Positions 1 through 5,139 of a stretch of DNA of 5,739 nt are shown here, piece by piece. A program made the translations under genes and the position numbers. The stretch covers positions 9,542 to 15,280 of the forward strand of contig PXTR01000063.1 in NCBI GenBank assembly GCA_003023245.1. The letters are read 5' to 3'. The DNA comes from Bacteroidetes bacterium QS_8_68_15. Its GTDB lineage: Bacteria > Bacteroidota > Rhodothermia > Rhodothermales > Salinibacteraceae. Positions within the stretch are counted from its first letter, which is position 1, and each line of letters starts with the position of its first letter. The notes below the pieces were generated by a model. The model was not told where the DNA came from, made no database searches, and saw nothing but the letters and a program-made list of their open reading frames with translations.

Positions 1-1
1 G

Positions 2-94
2 CGCCACTGCATCAACGGCGCCGCGCTGGAGTTCATCCCGGCCGACCAGCTCGAAGCGCGCGGCTACGGGCGGTACGCGGATGCCTTCAAATGA
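2..94 (+). CDS. C-terminal end of an unidentified protein (5' partial)
   Basis: The second reading frame is open from the window edge to a TGA at 92-94 and gives 30 residues, ending in GYGRYADAFK. The composition looks coding: hydrophobic and charged residues are mixed (for example LEFIPADQLEARG), and third positions favour G or C. I do not recognise a family from so short a tail and propose no function. The stop codon lies in the loop of a perfect hairpin (81-103). The gene converges on the macro-domain gene, with about 100 bases between the two stops. A different frame at the very start cannot be strictly excluded, but the other two plus-strand frames read as low-complexity Arg/Ala or stop early. 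Confidence 0.6.
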   Translation, partial: RHCINGAALEFIPADQLEARGYGRYADAFK

Positions 95-103
95 TGAAGG
101 CAT
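81..103 (+). terminator. Perfect 9-bp hairpin over the stop codon
   Basis: ATGCCTTCA (81-89) and TGAAGGCAT (95-103) are exact reverse complements, separated by a 5-nt loop that contains the TGA stop. The 9-bp stem with a tight loop at a gene 3' end fits a transcript-end structure. No T-run follows on either strand, so it is not a textbook intrinsic terminator. It could instead protect the 3' end of the mRNA. Confidence 0.4.
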
Positions 104-163
104 GACCGCGGACGGTAGACGATGGGTTTTCGAAGTACAAGCGTTTCTGGTTGAAGGGCCGCC

Positions 164-191
164 GTCCACGGTCCTCGGTCCACCGTCCTGA
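164..191. repeat. Heptad array, GTCCnnn x4
   Basis: Four consecutive 7-bp units begin GTCC and end ACG, TCG, ACC and TGA. A related sequence in inverted orientation lies at 108-121 (GCGGACG then GTAGACG). Bases 110-120 can pair with 178-188 with one mismatch, so the two halves could fold over the convergent intergenic region. The array ends a few bases before the macro-domain stop. It is one of several different short-period arrays at the gene junctions of this window. It could act in bidirectional termination, but nothing directly shows a function. Confidence 0.55.
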
Positions 192-196
192 AGGCG

Positions 197-739
197 CTAC
201 GCGCCGAAGACGTCGCCGGCGACGCGCTCGTGTAGGTCCAGTGCGTCGGCGTCGTAGAGGACGAAGCGGACGGTCCGCACGTGGTCCAGCTCCGGCAGCG
301 TTTCGCGCACGGCCTGGAACGCGACGTGGGCGGCCTCTTCCATCGGGTAGCCGAAGGCGCCGGTCGAGAGTGCGGGGAAGGCGACCGAGACGATTTCGTG
401 CTCGTCGGCGAGGCGGAGAGCGTCGCGGTAGCAGCGCGCCAGGAGCTCGTCGGAGGGCGCGCGGGAGCGCCCGTAAACGGGGCCGAGGGCGTGGAGGACG
501 TGGTCGTTGGGTAGCTCGTGCGCGCCGGTGAGGACCACCTCGCCGGGCTGAATCGGCCCCATCGGACGCGCTTCCTCGGCCAGCCCGCGTCCGGCGGCGC
601 GGTGGATGGCCCCGGCCACGCCGCCCCCGCTGATGAGCTGCGCGTTGGCAGCGTTGACGACGGCCTCGATGTCGGTTTGCGCGGCGATGTCGCCCTGCGT
701 GAGCTGGAGCGTGACGCCGGCGTGGGTATGTTCGGTCAT
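197..739 (-). CDS. Macro-domain protein (ADP-ribose binding / probable de-ADP-ribosylating hydrolase)
   Basis: This is a 180-residue single macro domain. Family members bind ADP-ribose, and many hydrolyse O-acetyl-ADP-ribose or ADP-ribose on proteins; it should act in the cytoplasm. Visible landmarks are the adenine-contacting GD near residues 16-17, VVNAAN (27-32), the glycine-rich phosphate loop GGGVAGAIH (38-46), HALGPVYG (83-90) and the second loop STGAFGYP (125-132). The length is usual for stand-alone macro proteins. In YmdB/MacroD-type hydrolases the phosphate loop reads GGGVDG, with a catalytic Asp; here the Asp is Ala, as I recall for archaeal AF1521-type domains, so substrate and activity are uncertain. 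The frame stays open 23 codons upstream to 808, but that stretch translates a heptad repeat, so I start at the ATG at 737-739. The gene is divergent from the importer operon. Confidence 0.88.
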   Translation of the reverse strand: MTEHTHAGVTLQLTQGDIAAQTDIEAVVNAANAQLISGGGVAGAIHRAAGRGLAEEARPMGPIQPGEVVLTGAHELPNDHVLHALGPVYGRSRAPSDELLARCYRDALRLADEHEIVSVAFPALSTGAFGYPMEEAAHVAFQAVRETLPELDHVRTVRFVLYDADALDLHERVAGDVFGA

Positions 740-749
740 GGGCTTCGCG

Positions 750-791
750 GTTTTGAGTTGCAGGTTTCGAGTTGCGGGTTGAAAGTCTTTC
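750..791. repeat. Heptad array, GTTnnnn x5-6
   Basis: Five consecutive 7-bp units begin GTT (for example GTTTTGA, GTTGCAG), and a sixth looser unit begins GTC. Read on the minus strand the units begin AAC. The array starts about 10 bases upstream of the macro-domain ATG, so it would lie in that gene's 5' leader or promoter. The word differs from those of the other arrays in the window, but the strict period of seven is shared with 164-191 and 2080-2107. Function is unknown. Confidence 0.6.
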
Positions 792-824
792 ATCCCGCCG
801 GCGTTCAAAGCACCCCCCGCACGC

Positions 825-853
825 CCACACCCCGACCTGCGTGTGGAGTTTTT
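825..853 (+). terminator. Possible hairpin with T-run in the divergent spacer
   Basis: CCACAC (825-830) and GTGTGG (841-846) form a 6-bp stem with a 10-nt loop. Two bases later comes TTTTT (849-853). On the plus strand this resembles a short intrinsic terminator. No plus-strand gene ends just upstream, so if real it would stop antisense transcription or attenuate a long leader of the importer operon. The stem is short, and a competing pairing (820-824 with 839-843) exists. Confidence 0.25.
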
Positions 854-900
854 GCGTATTCGTCCGGTTTGGCTGGGCGTTCGTCACCTGCGTCCTGTCA

Positions 901-937
901 TTTGCCGGCCCCCCTTTTTAGAATGGTTATAAATTGA
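901..937 (+). promoter_or_regulatory. AT-rich promoter/operator candidate upstream of the iron importer
   Basis: In very GC-rich surroundings, 915-937 is an AT-rich island. It contains TATAAA (928-933) and an imperfect 17-bp palindrome (917-933) with arms TTTAgAA and TTaTAAA; six of eight symmetric pairs match. TTTG at 901-904 followed by TAAATTGA at 930-937 loosely resembles the Bacteroidota -33/-7 pattern (TTTG and TAnnTTTG), but the 25-base gap is longer than usual. The position about 30-45 bases before the binding-protein ATG fits a promoter with an overlapping operator. Iron importers are commonly repressed by Fur or DtxR-type proteins. The sequence is not a clear match to either consensus, so naming the regulator would be a guess. 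Confidence 0.35.
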
Positions 938-962
938 CTCCCGCCCGACATTCCCTTGCGCT

Positions 963-2081
963 ATGCGACGCCGTTTTTGCCTTTCCCCTCTTCCCGCTCT
1001 GCTCTCGCGCGCGGCGCTTCTGCTGCTGGTGGTGGTGTTGAGCGCCTGCGGTGACGGCCAGCAGAGTGAGCCCGAGCCGCTGACGGTGTACTCCGGGCGC
1101 AGCCAGCCGCTCGTGGACGGCCTCGTGGAACGCTTCGAGGAGCAGGCCGACTTCGAAATCCAGGTGCGCTACGGGACCGACGCGCAGCTGCTCTCCACGA
1201 TTCAGGAGGAGGGCGGCCAAAGCCCGGCAGACCTGTTCTGGGCCAACACGGCCGGCGCGCTCGCCGAGGCGCAGCAGGCCGACCTCTTCACCGCGCTGCC
1301 CGACTCGCTGACGACGCGCGCGGCGGCTTTCCGCCCGAAGAGCGGACGCTGGTCGCCCGTCACGACGCGCTTTCGCACGCTCGCCTACCACACCGACGCA
1401 GTCGACACGACGGCGCTGCCGTCCTCGGTCATGGCGCTGCCGCAGCTCGCAGAAGACTTCGAAGGGCGCATCGGGTGGACGCCGACGTATTCGAGCTTCC
1501 AGGACTTCATCACGGCGATGCGCGCGATCCACGGGGAAGACACGACCTCGACGTGGCTGACGGAGATGCAGGAGCTGAACCCGAAGAGCTATTCTTCAAA
1601 CACGCCGATGATTCAGGCGCTGGCCGACGGCGAGATCGACGTGGCGTTGACGAACCACTACTACGTGCTGCGCCTCAAGCACGGCGGCGCGGAGGGGGAG
1701 TATGAGGAAGAAGAGCACGACGAGGGGGAGGAGCACGAAGAGGAAGACGAGGAGTCGGCGAACCCGAATGCGCCGGTGGCGATGCACCGCTTCGCGCCGG
1801 GCAACACGGGCAACCTGGCGCTGGTAACGGGCGCGGGCGTGATGCAGCAGAGCGCCCAGCAGCAGCGCGCGCAGCAGTTTCTTCAGTTCCTGCTCTCGCC
1901 TGAGGCGCAGCAGTTCGCCGCGCAGCAGGTCAACGAATATCCCGTCACCGAGGGCGTGCAGGTCCCGCCCTACATGATGCCGGTCGACGAGGCGCTCACC
2001 CTCGGCCCCGAAGTGGACTTTCAGGAGTTGCAGGACCTCGACGAAACGCTCGCACTGATGCGGGAGACCGGGTTGCTGTGA
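963..2081 (+). CDS. fbpA: Iron(III)-type ABC transporter substrate-binding lipoprotein with acidic/His-rich insertion
   Basis: This 372-residue protein is the periplasmic ligand-capturing part of a ferric-iron-type importer (FbpA/FutA/AfuA family; the symbol is family-level). Residues 1-28 form a signal peptide (RRR, then a Leu/Val core) ending in the lipobox LSAC, with lipidated Cys29. Family landmarks follow: LTVYSGRSQPLVDGLVERFE (40-59), SPADLFWANTAGAL (87-100), TLAYHTDAV (139-147), GWTPTYSSFQ (171-180), NTPMIQALADGEID (213-226), NHYY (231-234) with the Tyr pair that ligates Fe3+ in characterised relatives, and EYPV (325-328) near the C-terminus. Residues 244-265 are almost only Glu and Asp, with His252 and His258 and few other residues; relatives as I recall them have only a short linker here. 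The ATG at 963 is the only start that gives a normal lipoprotein signal. It is the first of three importer genes. Iron is the likeliest ligand, but another metal or chelate is possible. Confidence 0.9.
   Translation: MRRRFCLSPLPALLSRAALLLLVVVLSACGDGQQSEPEPLTVYSGRSQPLVDGLVERFEEQADFEIQVRYGTDAQLLSTIQEEGGQSPADLFWANTAGALAEAQQADLFTALPDSLTTRAAAFRPKSGRWSPVTTRFRTLAYHTDAVDTTALPSSVMALPQLAEDFEGRIGWTPTYSSFQDFITAMRAIHGEDTTSTWLTEMQELNPKSYSSNTPMIQALADGEIDVALTNHYYVLRLKHGGAEGEYEEEEHDEGEEHEEEDEESANPNAPVAMHRFAPGNTGNLALVTGAGVMQQSAQQQRAQQFLQFLLSPEAQQFAAQQVNEYPVTEGVQVPPYMMPVDEALTLGPEVDFQELQDLDETLALMRETGLL
1692..1757 (+). other. Segment encoding the Glu/Asp/His-rich loop
   Basis: This is a nearly all-purine stretch of coding strand (GAG, GAA, GAC and CAC codons) inside the binding protein. 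It encodes residues 244-265: about fifteen Glu or Asp, two His (252, 258), one Tyr, two Gly and a final Ser. It begins ten residues after the conserved Tyr-Tyr pair. The flanks on both sides follow the family pattern, so it reads as a discrete insertion in a surface loop. Confidence 0.75.
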
Positions 2082-2107
2082 TGCGTGATTCGTGATTCGT
2101 GAGGAAG
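2080..2107. repeat. Heptad array, GATTCGT-type
   Basis: Units GATGCGT, GATTCGT, GATTCGT and a weaker GAGGAAG run with a strict 7-bp period. The array begins inside the TGA stop of the binding protein and covers the GTG at 2092, the furthest upstream candidate start of the permease. Two units are identical. Confidence 0.6.
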
Positions 2108-3807
2108 CTTGCCGACTGGGTTTGCCCGATGTGAGCGCCGGCGACGCGGGAGCGGAGCAACGCGAAGACGCGGAGACGGAACAGCGCGACGGCCCGCTCG
2201 CGCGCTTTTCCCCGAACCGCTCCCGCACTCCCGCACTCCCGCCCCCCCGCACCCTCCTCCTCTGGCTCCCCGTCGTCGCGGTGGCGGTCGGGGTGGGGCT
2301 GCCGGTCGTTTACCTGATGCTGCGCGCCCTCGAAGCGGAAACGTCGCGGCTCGGGCGGCTGGTGGTGCGCGCTCGCACGGCGCGGCTCCTGGGCCGAACG
2401 GTGCTTTTGACCGGTGGCGTGCTGGCGCTGACGACGGCGATCAGCCTGCCGCTGGCGTGGCTTACGGCGCGGACGGACCTGCCGGGGCGGCGCTTCTTTT
2501 CGCTCCTGGGCGTCTTGCCGCTGGCGGTGCCGGGCTACGTGATGGCCTACGCACTCCTGGCGGCCACGGGACCGTCGGGCATGCTGGCGGCGCTGACGGG
2601 CGGGGCCGTGGTGGGACCGTCGCTGAGCGGCTACCCGGGCGCGCTCCTGGCGCTGAGCCTGGCGACGTTTCCGTATCTCTTTCTGAACCTGCGCGCGGCG
2701 CTGCGCGGCCTCGATCCGGCGCTCGAAGAGCAGGCGCGCGCGCTGGGAATGCGGCGGATGGAGGTCTTCCGCCGCGTGGTGCTGCCGCAGCTGCGGCCCG
2801 CGCTCTTGGCCGGCGGCTTGCTCGTGGCGCTGCACGTCCTCGGCGACTTCGGCGTCGTCTCGCTGATGCGCTACGAAACGTTCAGCTACGCGCTCTACGT
2901 GCAGTACTCCGCCTCCTTCGACCGCGTCTACGCCGCCTGCCTGGCGCTGCTGCTGCTGGCGCTGACGGCGGCGGCGCTCGCGCTGGAGGCGCGCCTCTTG
3001 CGCGGGCTGCTCTACCACCGCGCCGGGGCGGGGACCTCCACTCCCCCGGCGCGGCGCGCCAAGCTGGGACGCTGGGGCCGGTGGCTCGCGTGCGGGCTGC
3101 CGCTCGGGGTGGCCCTCGTCGGCGTGGGGGTGCCGCTGGCGGCGACGGGCTTCTGGCTGGCGGAGGGCTCCTCGCTGGCCGCCGCGTCGGTGAGCGCGGG
3201 CGACCTCGCATCGGCGCTCCTCGACTCGGCCTCGGCGGCGGTGCCGGCGGCGCTCGCGGCGGCGGCGCTGGCCGTGCCGCTGGCCTACCTGTCGGTGCGC
3301 CGCCCGTCGCGCCTGACGCGCGGGGCCGAGCGGGTCGCCTACTTTGGCTACGCCACGCCGCCGCTGGCGCTGGCGCTGGCGCTGGGCTTCTTCTCGCTTC
3401 GCGCCGCGCCGGTGCTCTACCAGACGCTCGCGCTGCTGGTGGGGGCCTACGCGCTGCACTTCCTCGCCGAGGCGGTCGGGCCGGTGCGCTCGGCGCTCTA
3501 TCAGGCCCCGCCGCGTCTCGAAGAGGCCGCCCGATCGCTGGGGCGCGGCCCCGTGCGTGCCTTCTTTGAGACGGTCTTTCCGCTGTTGCGGCGCGGCCTC
3601 CTGGTGAGCGTGGCATTCGTCTTCCTATCGGCTATGAAGGAACTCCCGCTCGCGCTGCTCCTTTCGCCATTGGGATTTCGCCCGCTGGCGGTTGCGGCGT
3701 GGAGCTACGCCGAAGAAGCGCTCTTCGCCCAGGCCGCCCCCTTCGCGCTGCTCATCATTGCCTTCTCCGCTGCCTTCGTCGGGCTGTTGCTTTCGCGGGA
3801 GCGATAG
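2092..3807 (+). CDS. fbpB: Iron(III)-type ABC transporter permease, two fused membrane domains
   Basis: Up to 571 residues form the inner-membrane channel of the importer (FbpB/AfuB type, family-level symbol), with two permease domains in one chain. About twelve hydrophobic segments are visible, from TLLLWLPVVAVAVGVGL (54-70) to FALLIIAFSAAFVGLLL (551-567). Each half has an EAA coupling loop for the ATPase: EEQARALG (212-219) leading to LP at 231-232, and EEAARSLG (477-484) leading to FP at 496-497. MKELPLALLL (515-524) is typical of this family. The start is uncertain. No in-frame ATG precedes the first membrane segment; GTG at 2092, TTG at 2122 and GTG at 2131 are candidates, and GTG 2281 would shorten that segment. 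The first 53 or so residues are translated from short-period repeats and are charged, unlike the family. The gap to the upstream stop is 10 bases, which fits an operon. Confidence 0.88.
   Translation: MIREEACRLGLPDVSAGDAGAEQREDAETEQRDGPLARFSPNRSRTPALPPPRTLLLWLPVVAVAVGVGLPVVYLMLRALEAETSRLGRLVVRARTARLLGRTVLLTGGVLALTTAISLPLAWLTARTDLPGRRFFSLLGVLPLAVPGYVMAYALLAATGPSGMLAALTGGAVVGPSLSGYPGALLALSLATFPYLFLNLRAALRGLDPALEEQARALGMRRMEVFRRVVLPQLRPALLAGGLLVALHVLGDFGVVSLMRYETFSYALYVQYSASFDRVYAACLALLLLALTAAALALEARLLRGLLYHRAGAGTSTPPARRAKLGRWGRWLACGLPLGVALVGVGVPLAATGFWLAEGSSLAAASVSAGDLASALLDSASAAVPAALAAAALAVPLAYLSVRRPSRLTRGAERVAYFGYATPPLALALALGFFSLRAAPVLYQTLALLVGAYALHFLAEAVGPVRSALYQAPPRLEEAARSLGRGPVRAFFETVFPLLRRGLLVSVAFVFLSAMKELPLALLLSPLGFRPLAVAAWSYAEEALFAQAAPFALLIIAFSAAFVGLLLSRER
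2145..2208. repeat. Octad array with CG-led units
   Basis: From 2145, eight consecutive 8-bp blocks can be cut; all but the seventh (2193-2200, starting CC) begin with CG. The best-matched pair is CGCGAAGA and CGCGGAGA (2161-2176). CG is a common dinucleotide in this DNA, so the outer units may be chance; the core at 2145-2184 is the most convincing. It lies in the doubtful N-terminal extension of the permease. Confidence 0.4.
2220..2251. repeat. Octad array, CTCCCGCA-type x4
   Basis: CTCCCGCA occurs twice in exact tandem (2220-2235), followed by CTCCCGCC and CCCCCGCA, with a strict 8-bp period. It ends immediately before the Leu-rich first membrane segment of the permease. Translated in the permease frame it gives a Pro/Arg-rich stretch that looks incidental. 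Confidence 0.6.
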
Positions 3808-3813
3808 GTGGGG

Positions 3814-3877
3814 ACGTTTGTACGTGTGAACGTATGGACGTGACCCTTCCACACCTCCATACTTCCACACCTCCATA
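3814..3877. repeat. Array of eight consecutive 8-bp units between permease and ATPase genes
   Basis: Four units begin ACGT, with last four bases TTGT, GTGA, ATGG and GACC (3814-3845). Without a break in phase come CTTCCACA and CCTCCATA, then the same pair again (3846-3877), which is an exact 16-bp duplication. The array fills almost all of the spacer between the permease stop (3807) and the GTG I prefer as ATPase start (3885). Bases 3824-3837 can pair with 3857-3870 (12 of 14 positions), so the two halves together could form an RNA hairpin in the intercistronic mRNA. Such a structure could set the ratio of ATPase to permease, but that is inference. Confidence 0.75.
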
Positions 3878-3884
3878 CCCAGAA

Positions 3885-4952
3885 GTGCTCCTCACCGCCG
3901 CCGGCCTTACCAAGCGCTTCGCTCCGGGCGACGCCCCGGTGGTGCAAGACGTGGACCTCGGTGTCGAAGAGGGCGAAATCTTCTCTGTCCTCGGCCCCAG
4001 CGGGTGTGGCAAGACGACCACGCTGCGTCTCCTCGCCGGCTTCGAGCGCCCCGACGCGGGCCGCGTCCAGCTCGACGGGCGCACGCTCTGCGCGGCGAAG
4101 GGAGGGCGCTTCGTGCCGCCGGAGGAGCGCGGTCTCGGGTTCGTCTTTCAAGACTACGCGCTCTTTCCGCACCTCTCGGTCCTGGAGAACGCCGCCTTCG
4201 GCCTCAAGGGGCAGCCCGACGCCGAGGAGCGCGCCCGCGAAGCGCTCGACGCGGCGGGCCTCGGCGACCTCACGGGCCGTCGCCCGCACGAGCTGAGCGG
4301 CGGGCAGCAGCAGCGCGTGGCGCTGGCGCGCACCCTTGCCGCGCGCCCGTCCGTCGTGCTGCTGGACGAACCGTTCGGCGGCCTCGACGCGCTGCTGCGC
4401 CAGGAAACGCGCGACCGCGTGCGGCGCCGCTTCAAAGACGCGGGCGCCACCGCCATTCTCGTCACGCACGACCAGCAGGAGGCGCTCTCCTTCGCCGACC
4501 GCGTGGCGGTGATGAAGGGCGGGCGCATCGAGCAGGTCGGGACGCCGGAGGAGGTGTACCATCGCCCGCGCACGCTCTTCGTCGCGCAGTTTCTGGGGCG
4601 CACGAACCTGCTTTTCTCCGAGGCGCACGGCGCAGAGGCCGAGACGCCGCTGGGCCGCCTGCGCCTCTCGCGGGAGGCGCAGGGCCAGGTGCTCCTGTCG
4701 CTGCGCCCCGAGCACCTCACGCTCGAAACGATGGAGGCGCCTGCCGGCGACGCGCCTGCCGGCACGGTCGTCCGCCGCGCGTTCAAGGGCCACGACGTGA
4801 CCTACCGCGTGGCCGCCGCCTCCGATGCAGGCGGTACCGAGTACCTCGTCCACACGCCCAGCCGCGTGGCGTTCTCGGAGGGCGACCGCGTGCGCATTCG
4901 TCCGCAGGCGCCGGCGGTCGTGCTGGAACGCGGCGAACCACACGAGTCGTAG
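3885..4952 (+). CDS. fbpC: Iron(III)-type ABC transporter ATP-binding protein
   Basis: From GTG 3885 the product has 355 residues and is the ATPase that powers the importer on the inner face of the membrane. Landmarks in order are Walker A GPSGCGKT (37-44), the Q-loop in FVFQDYALFPH with Gln89, the signature LSGGQQQR (137-144), Walker B VVLLDEPF (157-164), and the H-loop THDQQEAL with His195. The C-terminal hundred residues form a TOBE-type regulatory region (SLRPEHLTLE, then GTVVRRAFKGHDVTYRV), as in FbpC. Length fits the family. The frame is open further upstream to ATG 3834 and ATG 3699. The 3834 start would translate the octad repeats (a His/Pro/Thr-rich leader), and the 3699 start lies inside the permease gene. 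GTG 3885 starts just ahead of the conserved GLTKRF strand, so I prefer it, but no strong ribosome-binding site settles this. It is the last importer gene. Confidence 0.92.
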   Translation: MLLTAAGLTKRFAPGDAPVVQDVDLGVEEGEIFSVLGPSGCGKTTTLRLLAGFERPDAGRVQLDGRTLCAAKGGRFVPPEERGLGFVFQDYALFPHLSVLENAAFGLKGQPDAEERAREALDAAGLGDLTGRRPHELSGGQQQRVALARTLAARPSVVLLDEPFGGLDALLRQETRDRVRRRFKDAGATAILVTHDQQEALSFADRVAVMKGGRIEQVGTPEEVYHRPRTLFVAQFLGRTNLLFSEAHGAEAETPLGRLRLSREAQGQVLLSLRPEHLTLETMEAPAGDAPAGTVVRRAFKGHDVTYRVAAASDAGGTEYLVHTPSRVAFSEGDRVRIRPQAPAVVLERGEPHES

Positions 4953-5139
4953 AGACGCCGGAGCGGCTCGTTCGGGGCCGGCGGGAACCTCAAGAAAGTA
5001 TCTTGATATCATCTTCGCTACGGCGACACGTCTAACGACCCCGCTCGTTCTTTCGTCGCCCGAAATGGCCGGCTCGCGCTGGTCCCCTTTCTTGCGCAGA
5101 GGGCCTCTTTCCTTAAGCAACCGGTTTCTCTCCCGAGTT
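4953..5139. other. Intergenic spacer between importer operon and HAMP gene
   Basis: This 187-bp spacer shows none of the short-period arrays found in the upstream spacers. CGCCGG (4956-4961) and CCGGCG (4978-4983) could form a 6-bp stem with a 16-nt loop just after the ATPase stop, a weak terminator candidate with no T-run. A small palindrome follows at 4990-5006. An ATG at 5065 is in frame with the next gene, so the last 75 bases may be coding. Confidence 0.45.
4990..5006. promoter_or_regulatory. Palindrome TCAAGA-N5-TCTTGA
   Basis: Perfect 6-bp inverted arms are separated by AAGTA, in a locally AT-richer patch that continues with GATATC (5005-5010). The position about 135 bases upstream of the HAMP gene, or 60-75 upstream of the alternative ATG at 5065, suits an operator or promoter element. 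Six-base arms can occur by chance, and no known regulator consensus is recognised. Confidence 0.25.

Noticed and set aside
740..808. 23-residue N-terminal extension of the macro-domain protein
   Set aside because: It is translated from the heptad array, and the macro fold is complete from the ATG at 739.
1996..3459. Long minus-strand open frame (487 codons) opposite the permease
   Set aside because: It is antisense to a clearly conserved permease. The translation is Arg/Gln-rich low complexity without domain motifs, as expected for a GC-rich shadow frame.
2109..3569. Second plus-strand frame (486 codons) overlapping the permease
   Set aside because: It is Ala/Gly/Arg-rich without hydrophobic segments or motifs, and is a frame-shifted shadow of the permease.
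3814..3877. CRISPR array
   Set aside because: Units are 8 bp and contiguous, with no spacers between longer conserved repeats; no cas genes are present.
3699..3884. Extended N-terminus for the ATPase from ATG 3699
   Set aside because: It lies inside the conserved C-terminus of the permease in another frame and gives a Cys/Arg-rich sequence unlike ABC ATPases. The conserved domain starts only after 3885.
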